64,000 nucleotides of DNA from Ichthyophis bannanicus (Eukaryota > Chordata > Amphibia > Gymnophiona > Ichthyophiidae). A model generated the notes under the pieces. That model made no database searches, had not been told where the DNA came from, and was given only the letters and a program-made list of their open reading frames with translations. The stretch spans positions 1-64,000 of the forward strand of contig CM066040.1 of the NCBI GenBank assembly GCA_033557465.1, in the 5' to 3' direction. The number at the start of each line of letters is the position of its first letter. Within the stretch, counting starts at the first letter, position 1. The position numbers were made by a program, and so were the translations under genes. Below, in pieces: positions 55,025 to 64,000 of the stretch.

Positions 55025-56122
55025 CTTGTCTGTGCATGGGCAGGTTAACACATACACCCTATCCCCTGTATTCCATGTGGACAATCGCAAGGGCTCATCT
55101 GGCACCATGGAGATATGCTTGTTGTGTGCTCTAACAGTTGTGGCTGTATGCTCCCTATCCCCTGGAGGCCATGTTTTCCATTTCATTGGCTCATCTGGCA
55201 CCATGGAGATATGGTTGTGTGTGCACTAACAGTTGTGCTGTATGCTCCCTATCCCCTGGAGGCCAGGTATGCCACTACAGTGGCTCATCTGGCACCATGG
55301 AGATATGGTTGTGTGTGCACTAACAGTTCTGCTCTATGCTCCCTATGCCCTGGAGGCCAGGTATGCCACTACAGTGGCTCATCTGGCACCATGGAGATAT
55401 GCTTGTGTGTGCTCTAACAGATTTGCTGTATGCTCCCCTATCCCCTGGAGGCCAGGTATGCCACTACAGTGGCTCATCTGGCACCATGGAGATAGTGGTT
55501 GTGTGTGCAGCTAACAGTTGTGCTGTATGCTCCCTATCCCCTGGAGGCCAGGTATGCCACTACAGTGGCTCATCTGGCACCATGGAGATATGGTTGTGTG
55601 TGCACTAACAGTTCTGCTCTATGCTCCCTATGCCCTGGAGGCCAGGTATGCCACTACAGTGGCTCATCTGGCACCATGTAGATATGCTTGTGTGTGCTCT
55701 AACAGTTTTGCTGTATGCTCGCCTATCCCCTGGAGGCCAGGTATGCCACTACAGTGGCTCATCTGGCACCATGGATAGATGGTTGTGTGTGCACTAACAG
55801 TTTTTGCTCTATGCTTCCCTATGCCCTGGAGGCCAGGTATGCCACTACAGTGGCTCATCTGGCACCAGGGAGATATGGTTTGTGTGTGGCTCTAACAGTT
55901 TTGCTGTATGCTCCCTATCCCCTGGAGGCCAGGTATGCCACTACAGTGGCTCATCTGGCACCATGGAGATATGGTTGTGTGTGCACTAACAGTTTTGCTC
56001 TATGCTCCCTATGCCCTGTAGGCCAGGTATGCCACTACAGTGGCTCATCTGGCACCATGGAGATATGCTTGTGTGTGCTCTAACAGTTTTGCTCTATGCT
56101 CCCTATCCCCTGGAGGCCAGGA
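55025..56122 (+). repeat. 95-bp minisatellite with higher-order structure
   Basis: About eleven copies, with 'ctcatctggcaccatgg' starting near 55095, 55190, 55284, 55379, 55473, 55569, 55663, 55759, 55854, 55950 and 56044 (steps of 94-96). Three variants recur: A ('gcactaacagttgtgctg..tatcccctgg'), B ('gcactaacagttctgctc..tatgccctgg') and C ('tgcttg..gctctaacag'). Their order is mostly A-B-C, a trimer of about 285 bases. Overlapping ORFs here exist because 95 is not a multiple of 3. Confidence 0.95.
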
Positions 56123-56699
56123 AGACCATCCCATCACTCGGGCGAAGCCCCGCCTCCCGGAAGTGACGCACCCGCGTCTCTCCCAAGGTACCCGACCAGA
56201 TATAGGTGTTCCCAGAGCGGCGTTCCGCGCCGCAGCGGCGCGCGCCACGGGCGCGCGCCGAAGGAGCGCGCACAAGGAGCAGGTCGTGCTCCTTGGGCGA
56301 GCTCCTTGGGGCGACGACTGGGGCGTCCTAAACTACCATCTCCCTCTGTTTAGCATTCTTGGTTGTAAGTATCATCAGTCCTACCTCAACGCTGCATCCC
56401 CTTACCTTCGGACGCTTCCTTCCCTTCTTAATCCCTTTGTGTTGTCCTGTGTTTTTCCTAACTAGTCTTTCTGTTTCTTTCTCTGTCAATTGTGTCTTCT
56501 TCTGTGCCACTTGATTCTCCTGCCCAGCCATGTCAGCTATCCCGTATCTTGGGGCTACCGCCCTCTACCTTTATATCCGCTCTTTCTTCCCGGTCCTCTA
56601 GCCCGGAACCTCACTAATCTCCTCCCCTGCTCTTCCAACTCGACGTCCTCTCCCTCTTTACCTTCTATTTCACCTCCCCCTCCAGCTGTTCCCTTCCTT

Positions 56700-59625
56700 A
56701 CACTCTCTATGGCTCTCCTTAACTGTCGTTCTATTCGTTCTAAAACTCATCTAGTTCATGACCTCATTACCCAGCATTCCCTAGATGTTCTTTTTATCAC
56801 TGAATCCTGGCTCCATGAGGGGGAGGATGCCCTTCCTCTACCAGTGTCTCCCTCCTGGTTACTCTGCCCTTCACACCCCCCGTCTTCGCCGCTCTGGCGG
56901 TGGGGTGGCGCTTATCTTTAAGTCCCCCCTCTCCTTCTCTCTGATTTCACCTCCTCCCGCCTACCCTGAATCTCTTCTGGTTCGTTTCCGACTCTACCCC
57001 TTCTGTTTTCTTTCTTCTTTTATACGTTCCCCCTTCTCTGTCGTTCAGATCTTTGGGATTCCCTGCTGCACACACTATCCGACTTGCTATTCTGTCTCCA
57101 CATGTAGTCCGTCCTGGGCGACCTCAATGCCTATCTTACTCCCCCTTCTCGTCCCCGTGACAAGGTTCTTTCCTCTTTGTTCGCTGACCTATCTCTTACC
57201 CAACACGTACTTTGCTCCACTCATGTTTCAGGTCATTCCCGGGATCTTATTCTCACTCTTGATTCTTCTCCTTTTTTTCCCTCTAAGATCCAGTCTGTTC
57301 CTATTCCCTGGTCCGACCATTATTGTCTTCTCTTTACCTTCCCCTTTCCTTCTTTAGCTCCACTGGCTCCTCTTCAGTCTCTATTCCCTCCCTCAGGCGT
57401 CGCTTCATCCCAAATCATTCGCGGTCCTCTTTTCCATCTGCTTATACGTTATTCCCTCCAGACTTTTCTTCCTTATCTATTGATTGCCAAGTTGACCTTT
57501 TCTCTTCCTCTCTCTCAGCGGCTTTCGATACTGTAGCACCTCTCCGTCTTTCAGCCCCCCATCCATCCTCCCACCATCCTTGGTATCACCCTGGTCTTTT
57601 TCTTCTCCGCTCCAATCTTCGCCGTGCTGAATGACTTTGGAGGAAGTCCCGTTCATCCGACTCTCACTCTAACTACCGGCTTGCTCATCTCTCCTACCGC
57701 TCCGCAAATCACCTCTGCCAAACATTCATATTACTCTCATCTCATCTCTACATCTTCAAACTCTGCTAGGCGTCTTTTTCTGGTCCTTAAATCTATTTCT
57801 TTCCCCTCTTCTCTCCCTTCTGCCCTTTCTCAACCCCCCTCCTCCTAGCCCTTCTTCTCTTGCTTCTTTCTTCTTTACTAATAAGATTCTAGATATTCGT
57901 TCCTCCTTTCCTTCTTGCCCTTCTCCCCTTTCCCCTCTTTCCCCTCCCCTTCCTTCCTCTCCTTCTTCTCGCCCTCGGCCCTCACCCCCGTCCTCCCCCA
58001 CTCAAATCGTCGCTCACACCATGGGCTCCGTCTCTCTTAGCACTTCACTTGAACTCACTAAGGCTATTTCGTCCGCCCACCAGACCACCTGTTCTCTTGA
58101 TCCTCTGCCATCCCCTTGGCTACTCGACTCTCATATTGCATTAGTGCCTTTCATCCTCTCTATTTTCAACACTATTCTTTCTTCTGGTCTTTTTTTCCCT
58201 CCTTATGGAAGCACGCTATTGTCCGTCCCCTCCTGAAAAAGCCCACTCTTGATCCTACTCTTTCGGCCAACTGGCGTCCCGTTTCTAACCTTCCTTTTCT
58301 GTCCAAAATTCTTGATCGAAGTGTCTGCTCCCAGCGGACGTGTCATCTTGTCTCCACTCACGCCCTTCACCCCCGACAATCTGGTTTCGCGTCCTGGTCA
58401 CAGCACCGAAACTATTCTCACAGCTCTGCTTTCCTGAACTTCACCGCTCCCACGATCGTGGTGACATTTCTCTAGTGGTTTCTCTGGATCTGTCCTCTGC
58501 GTTCGATGTAGTCGATCACCGCACGCTTCTCTCCCGCTTGTCTGATTTTGGTATTCAGGGCACAGTTCTTTCAATGGTTTCACTCTTTTTTATCCTGCCG
58601 GTACCTTCTCAGTTCACGCCGGCTCTTCGGTCTCTCCCCCCCGTGCCCCCGCCACCTGTGGTGTTCCTCAGGGTTCTATTCTTGCCCCTCTTCTCTTTAA
58701 TGTTTTTCTGGCTCCTTTAGCTTTGCTAATCCAGCAATCCGCTCTCTCTTTTTATATCTATGCTGACGACATTCTTCTGGTTCATCACACATCCCCTTCT
58801 GCCCCTGACCTTGCTCCACTTAACCTCTGTCTTTCCTCCATCACATCCTGGTTTGAGTCAAATTTCATGCATGTTAATCCCACTAAATCTGCTGCTCTCT
58901 GGGTCACTTTCGGTCGTCCTTCCCCTTCAGTGTTTCCTGTTATGGGTCCCCATTCTATCCCTTCCACCCCAACACCCCACCCTCCGTTATCTGGGTGTTA
59001 CCTTAGACTCATCTCTTTCTTTTCACGACCATATCTCTTCTGTTGTTCGCTCCTCTTTCTTTCATCTACTCCGCATTAAGGCTGTTTTCGCCTCTTATTT
59101 CTCACACTCTTCTATTATCACTCTGGTCTTATCCCTAGTTATTTTCGCGACTTGATTACTGTTATGTTGTTTATGCCGTCTTCCCTCTCACCAACTTCAC
59201 TACACCGCCTTCAACTCGTTCAAAATGCTGCTGCCCGTTTTATTACTTTATATCCCCTCTTCGTTCTCATGTTTCTCCCTGTCTTCTTTCCTTACATTGG
59301 CTCCCTATCAAGTTTCGGTTCATGTTTAAATTACTCATCCTTGCACATAAGGCTCTTTTCCTCTGACTCCCCACAGTATTTAGCTAACATTATTCATCTT
59401 CAGCCCTCTCCCCGCCTTCTCCGATCTGCTCATGGTAACCGCCTCTTTCTTCCCTCACCCACTCAGGCCCGCCTCGAATCCAACCCGACACTCTGCTTTC
59501 TTTTTTCTATGTCCCGCCCTCTGGAACTCTCTTCCCTTACCTCTTCGCCTAGAACTATCCTACACTCGTTTTAAAGCCCTCCTCAAGACCCACCTTTTCT
59601 GTCAAGCGTTCGATCTCCCTCCCCC
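56700..59625 (+). pseudogene. L2 ORF2: endonuclease and reverse transcriptase
   Basis: The endonuclease opens with 'MALLNCRSIRSKTHLVHDLI' (from 56710) and 'FITESWLHEG' (about 56795), then 'RRSGGGVALIFKS' (about 56890-56930). The RT has 'LLKKPTLDPTLSANWRPVSN' (about 58232-58292), 'VVSLDLSSAFDVVDHRTLL' (about 58478-58530), 'LSFYIYADDILLVH' (Y-A-D-D, 58744-58785), 'FMHVNPTKSAALWVTFG' (58866-58915) and 'LGVTLDSSLSFHDHIS' (58990-59040). The C-terminus has 'ALWNSLPLPLRLELSYTRFK' (59514-59573) and 'LLKTHLF'. These reactions are target nicking and cDNA synthesis for the element. Frames shift about seven times, so this copy is dead, but every block is present and in order. Confidence 0.9.
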
Positions 59626-60000
59626 TAATGATGATGCTTTCCTCCCCGAGTCTCCCATTTCTGTTCCCCCCCCTATTCCCTTCTGTTCTCGCCCACTGAT
59701 GGTGTTTTGTCCCCCTAGTCTCGCCCCCTATTCCACCTATATCTGGCTCGTGTTTCCTCCTCCCCTCCCCTGCCTTTTTAATTCGTCTTATTTTTAAGTT
59801 ATTATTTTATTGCTTTTAACAATTTTGTTTTATCAGTTTTACTGTCTTACTGTTCTGCTCTCTCTTTATTCTCTACTATTTCTTTGCTGTTCTATTATTT
59901 TTTTGGCGTTCTTTTCTTTTTCCTTTCTCAGCAGCTGTCACATTTTATGATTGTACACCGCCCTGACGCTTCGGCCTGGGCGGTCTATCAAATGTTTTAA

Positions 60001-60030
60001 TAAAGTAAAGTAAAGTAAAGTAAAGTAAAG
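60001..60030 (+). repeat. (TAAAG)6 3' tail of the L2
   Basis: Six perfect pentamers directly after 'gttttaa'. L2/CR1-type elements end in short repeats instead of poly(A). Confidence 0.95.
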
Positions 60031-60032
60031 TA

Positions 60033-60110
60033 ATCTGGCACCATGGGGATATGCTTGTGTGTGCCTAACAGGTTATATGCCTTCTCCCTATCCCCAGGAT
60101 TCCTGTGAGC
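60033..60110 (+). repeat. last partial copy of the 95-bp minisatellite
   Basis: 'atctggcaccatggggatatgcttgtgtgtgcctaacag', then 'ctccctatcccc', matches variant C, after which the array ends. Confidence 0.85.
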
Positions 60111-62345
60111 TGCGCAATGCGTCGTGTTAGTCACCCTTTTGCTAATGTGTGTGCAGCTGATGAATTGGGGTAGGACAACCAGCCCACAGGGGGACAGATC
60201 AGCAATAGCTATGGTGGGTATGTCAGTAAGATTATTTTTATGTTCATGGCAGGTAGGTTGGACCTATACCATAGTTTGTGAAGTGAATATCTCATCACAC
60301 ATGTCTGTGATGTCTCCAGATGATATGCTAGCTGCAGAGGTTAATGTGTGTAACAGCACCCCATCCCCCTTAGCCATTATTATGTGTTATCAGAAACCTG
60401 TAGCAGAGACATGTCCCCATAGTACCACCATGCAGAATGTGGTCCAAAACCTTAACACCTAAGATAAATCCAACAACTCAGCACACATGGACATCACTGA
60501 TGGTGTTTCAGTGACACATGCAACTGATGTTGCTGGATAACACATACATAAACCCACACATGAGCACTGGTGCAAAGAGCCGTTATGTTGGTTTGGCCCC
60601 TGTCGATATTGCTTCCACAAAACACCTTCTGTCAGCCCAGCTGAACCAGTGAATATGAACATAACAACATAACCTAGGCCATACAGGAACAATACCCACC
60701 CCTACCCCTACATTACGCTGACATCAACTGTGTGCAACGTAGGTTGCACATAGCCAGCAGCTTGCCCATATGACACACCTCCCACAATGCAGCCAGTGGT
60801 GCAAGCATTGATATTGTTGGCCCTGTCAAAGGTGAATGTTTATGTTAGTGTCCCCTGTCACAGTCAATAGGGCCACCCACACAATGACTCCTCTCACCAC
60901 ACTCCGCCAATGATTGGTTGCATATCAGTTTGCCAGTGGGGTTGAGTACCAGGATGTCTAAAGAGAATCTCAACATAGATGTGTGTAACACAGCACATGC
61001 AGTGTAACTGTGACTAGCATGGACAACATCATTGGCACCAAACTGTGCAATGTTGCTACAAGGTCATGCAAGGGTGCGATAGGGTATGTACAGGATGTGC
61101 TGAGGGAGCCATGTACACTGGCCACAGGTGTCACTGCACACATGTGCACAGACAAAGCAACTAATGCAGGTGGTACTGTGACCCCCGAATGTTCTGTGAA
61201 CAACAGAGGTAGGCCTTCCATGTTGTATCTATATTGATGAAACCCCAGGATGCATGAAGCACACACCCCAGTGTCCATTTTCAATGACATCATAAGCAAA
61301 CGAAAGTGTATGTGTGTTGTGATGTTGGCCGTGCAATATGGCACTTCCTAGGTCATCCATTGCCAAACATCAAGCAGGTCACTGTGTCTGACATTGCATG
61401 ACACTATTTATTGAAGTGAAAAACTTGTGGCAGTGTATGTTTAGTTTGTGTTTCATCTGACCTATATGTCACAATGTACACAAATGGAGGTTCCCATAAC
61501 CCCCGCACACACACGTGAGCCATGAGATAACAGTGAGTATGTCACTTTGTAGGGTTCCCCCCCGTTTGCCAATAGGCCGTAATGAAATATGATACTTAAG
61601 ACGCCTTGCTGGCCACCCCCCACGAACCATGTAAGCTTCAATGAAGGCACTTCCAGGCATGGCCGGTTTGGCTGACTGCCGTGGGCCACACCAATATGAT
61701 GTCACCCACTTTTATCTGACACTCACTCAGGATGCTATAGAAAGTTGTGGGGAATTAGAAGGCAGCCACTGTCCATCTGCACACCTGTGTAAACAAACTA
61801 GCATGTACTTATACTTTGCAGCCCGGTGATAGACCATGTTATGTGTGTATCTGGTGACAGCATAGCCAAACCCCTGTCACAGTTTACCTGGCGTAACAGC
61901 AGCATGAGGACATACCAGCCCCCCCAATCCCCGGGGGGGGGGCCCAATCCATGTCCGTGTCACGCTCACGACGTTTTTCTCAATGTTGATCCCTGTGTAA
62001 GCTGTATACCTCACCTGAGAGAGACATGTTGGACTGGTGAGGGGAAGTGCATTCACACTGTTGGATGATGACACACACCGTCACAAGGGATGAGGGTCAG
62101 CTGTGACTCACAGGCTCCCTTGTCACCAGCGGAGAACCCATCGCATGACATATGCGTTTTGCCCATGGAACTGCCTGCTGACAGGTGACAAACTATGCAG
62201 TACATGACACACACAGACACACAGCACTGTCGCTGAAGCAGCAAGACCCTGTGCACAGTGATGTTGTGTGTGTGTGTGTGTGTGGGCAAACCAGCAGAAG
62301 TTGACCAGTCACTAATGCCCTCACCTTTCCTTTGCATATCCACAG
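60111..62345 (+). other. end of intron 1, no gene recognised
   Basis: TG/CA-rich sequence with no protein domain that I can support. Scattered frames of 60-125 codons (for example minus 61344-60970) have no motif. A Harbinger DDE transposase could be expected near a Myb-like gene, but I see no D-D-E blocks here. Confidence 0.4.
62265..62284 (+). repeat. (TG)10 microsatellite
   Basis: A pure TG run 60 bases upstream of the exon 2 acceptor. Confidence 0.95.
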
Positions 62346-62415
62346 ATCGAGGATCTCCGGAAGAAGGGCAGGGAGCTGCGCCTCCACCATGCTGCATACC
62401 TTCAGCGCCTCCAGG
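62346..62415 (+). pseudogene. Myb/SANT-like gene, exon 2
   Basis: 70 nt, phase 0 in and phase 1 out. It encodes 23 residues of the last helix of the DNA-binding domain ('IEDLRKKGRELRL..'). The acceptor is 'ccacag' and the donor 'g|gtgaga'. It contains no stop and no frameshift. Confidence 0.7.
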
Positions 62416-62571
62416 GTGAGAACTCACAAAAGGGGGATTATGTATAATAATGAGAATGGCACGTATTTGTAACTTATGTCCCATTATCAGAGATGCCTTT
62501 GTGTTACCTGCCTATGTAGATGTGCTATATTTCTGACAGAGAAACGTGCTGATGGCTGTCATGGTTCACAG

Positions 62572-63210
62572 ATGGTGATGGCACCGAGGATGAGGCCACC
62601 ACCTCTGCACACCTCTTCAGAAGGACACCAACACCACATGATGCAGAGGTGGTGGTCCTGGACACCACAGAGGGGGATGAGGAGGAGGAGGAGGAGGAGG
62701 TGGACGAGGATGATGAGGTGGAGGTGGTGGAGGCTCAAACCACCTGCAGCACCTGAAGAAAGGACACAGGAGGGCCAAGAAGGACATTCTGAAGGGGTGT
62801 CTGTGGGGGAGGCAGGGTTTAGGGTTTGCTGCCGGGGATGTGGAGGGGGGGATGTTCGGGAGGGATCAGGGGTGGAGGATTTCCCAGAAGGGGTGTGGAA
62901 GTGATGTTGAAGACAGGGCATCACAGGCACTGTGGCCTCCCCCCAGCCACTGCAGTTGCCTCCACCATCCAGGGCCACAGACAGGCCCTATGCAGATGCC
63001 ACCACACAGACAGCATTGACAATGTGGGTGTGTGGTGTCATATGCGTGGACAACCTGTCTGTGGCCTTGGAAGGGCTGGAGCAACGCATACATGAGATGT
63101 GGCACTCTCAGCAGTGGCTGGAGGGAGTGATTGAGAGGTTGGTTGCCGAGGTGGTACGTCTGCCATGTCGTCAAGCACCCCCTCAATTGCGTCACTGGCG
63201 TCAGTGATTG
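62572..63210 (+). pseudogene. Myb/SANT-like gene, exon 3 and 3' region
   Basis: It opens in frame with exon 2. It gives 'DGDGTEDEATTSAHLF', then an acidic run of glutamates at about 62679-62703, and reaches TGA at 62754. Beyond that, another frame continues sensibly ('EERTQEGQEGHSEG' at about 62757-62798), and 62932-63207 carries 'NLSVALEGLEQRIHEMWHSQ'. That last piece is a leucine/glutamine-rich helix like the C-terminal coiled coil of this protein class. One or two indels probably broke a single long exon. Confidence 0.55.
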
Positions 63211-63439
63211 TGCTAGTGACGTCACCACATGTGCCCTGTGCTGCCCTGTCTTCCATCAGTGGGCATGCTGGGGGAGGGTGGGTGTCACCTGTGTGTCCTG
63301 TTTTATGTGTGTGTGTTTTTATATTTGCGTGTGTCGTTTGCGGGGAGGGGAGGATGTTTGGGGAGGGGGGGAGGGTGATGGTATTTTCCCCCTTCCCACG
63401 TCTGTAAAGTTTATCCCAGTTCTGTTTTTCCATCATAAA

Positions 63440-64000
63440 ATATAGTTTTGTAAAAACCTGTATTGCTCACGTGTTTGACCTAGCAAAGTGTGCGGATGTC
63501 AGCATGTGATATGTGTGGGTGCACATATGTTTCTGTGGTGGCAAACATGTGTGTGAAACCAACAGCACCCCCCAAATAAGGTGTAGATGTTCATATTAGG
63601 GGTCTACAGTAACCATTGCAACGTAGCAGCTGTCTCACTGATGTACATGCACAGGAATGGTCCTATGTGGAACAAAGGTCTTCACATATCTGAGTCCCAA
63701 ACATAGGCAGACCACCCCATATCTGCCTCTCTCTCACAGACGAACCTATGGTGTGTTTGGAGGCAGGAGATTATTGATGTGGTCAAGGGAAAAGCCACAT
63801 ATATGCCACCAATGAGTGTTCTATATGGTTTTCACACTGCGATGAGTATGTGACGTAAACACGCCATTTGGAACATAGTCCCGCCTGTGACCACATGGAT
63901 GTCCTGTGGCACACTGTGCCTGCTGCATCCCCAAGGATGTTGGGAAACAAGGTGCAGCGTGACACCATCCCATGTCCTGGTGCAGCATGACAATCGTAGC
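63440..64000. other. downstream flank, no gene recognised
   Basis: AT/TG-rich sequence after the presumed poly(A) site. No TIR complementary to 49178-49200 is seen before the window ends. Confidence 0.4.

Larger units (their letters stand above)
56123..60032 (+). mobile_element. near full-length L2-clade LINE
   Basis: About 3.9 kb. The GC-rich 5' UTR (56123-56340) has a perfect hairpin, 'ggcgcgcgcc' at 56237-56246 and 56250-56259. The 3' UTR ends 'ccgccctgacgcttcggcctgggcggtctatc' followed by (TAAAG)6. It inserted into the 95-bp minisatellite, which resumes at 'atctggcaccatggggatat' (60033). About 20 bases of the repeat unit are missing across the insertion and no clear duplication is seen. 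The pyrimidine-rich coding strand is unlike its surroundings. Confidence 0.9.
54154..63430 (+). pseudogene. Myb/SANT-like (Harbinger/PIF-type) multi-exon gene, frameshifted
   Basis: The product would be a small nuclear DNA-binding protein like those that accompany PIF/Harbinger transposases. Exon 1 (54154-54340) encodes 'MAPRVRKPSFNLRELRHL', 'LFPGATGHRDSSRFLRAWA' and, after a one-base frameshift near 54300, 'RRFNSESDYPRE'. It ends at a strong donor 'gag|gtaagt'. Exon 2 (62346-62415) follows 'tttgcatatccacag' and encodes 'IEDLRKKGRELRLHHAAYLQ', completing the trihelix-like Myb domain. Exon 3 starts at 62572 after 'ttcacag'. Exon 2 leaves one base (G) and exon 3 supplies AT, giving 'DGDGTEDEATT' in frame. 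A glutamate-rich acidic stretch and a C-terminal coiled-coil-like part (about 63060-63160) follow. An ATAAAA-type signal is at about 63434. Intron 1 (8 kb) is swollen by a minisatellite and an L2. It could alternatively be a domesticated host gene. Confidence 0.65.

Noticed and set aside
55115..56083. Overlapping ORFs of 60-122 codons with repeated 'HLAPWRYG' and 'PGGQVCHYSGSSG' words
   Set aside because: They are translations of the 95-bp minisatellite in all three frames. The period is not a multiple of three and there is no start context.
55025..56122. CRISPR-like repeat array
   Set aside because: The 95-bp units are tandem with no unique spacers, and the sequence is vertebrate.
60111..62345. 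Harbinger DDE transposase in intron 1 of the Myb-like gene
   Set aside because: I looked on both strands and found no credible catalytic blocks or long frames.

Overview
This is vertebrate nuclear DNA, packed with transposable elements. I see no intact single-copy host gene. The mix of a DIRS-type tyrosine-recombinase retrotransposon, CR1, L2, L1 and R4/Dong-like LINEs, a gammaretrovirus-like endogenous retrovirus, hAT-like TIR elements, MIR/L2-tail SINEs and a decayed C2H2 zinc-finger array fits an amphibian best. The CR1 and L2 tails look caecilian-like to me, which is inference from memory. Two 500-base N runs (15226-15725, 41361-41860) are assembly gaps whose true size is probably unknown.

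Layout. 1-700: an imperfect inverted repeat. 742-6770 (minus): a nearly complete but frameshifted DIRS-like element with gag, RT, RNase H, tyrosine recombinase, inverted terminal repeats and an internal complementary region. 7230-11475 (minus): a near full-length CR1 with an SGNH-esterase ORF1 and an EN-RT ORF2. 12.2-13.4 kb: a TIR relic and an L2 scrap. 15.7-21.2 kb (minus): an endogenous retrovirus with gag, protease, RT, RNase H and integrase remains. An LTR-like block with TATA and poly(A) signals lies on its 5' side at about 23-23.9 kb. 24-28.9 kb: CR1 (+), L2 (-) and L2 (+), the last holding a recent 375-bp hairpin insertion flanked by a 15-bp duplication. 29.2-32.5 kb (minus): an R4/Dong-like LINE split by a hAT-like TIR element. 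32.5-34.0 kb (minus): about twelve decayed C2H2 fingers. 34.2-41.4 kb: L2 (-), a SINE, CR1 (+) and L2 (+).

The right third is the most unusual part. Two colinear copies of a roughly 3-kb unit lie at 41861-45000 and 50788-53715. Each carries an octamer plus a ZNF143/Staf-like site about 110-130 bp upstream of a tRNA-like module, then two more tRNA-like modules on the minus strand. Just downstream of the second copy is a Myb/SANT-like gene of the kind carried by Harbinger/PIF transposons: exon 1 at 54154-54340, then phase-compatible exons at 62346-62415 and from 62572. Its roughly 8-kb first intron holds a 95-bp minisatellite with an A-B-C higher-order pattern, and a 3.9-kb L2 inserted into that array.

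Model (inference): a large Harbinger-like element begins near 49178 with a TTA-flanked, TIR-like end. It inserted into an L1, which had itself inserted into a CR1, and it runs past the right edge of the window. I did not recognise its DDE transposase.
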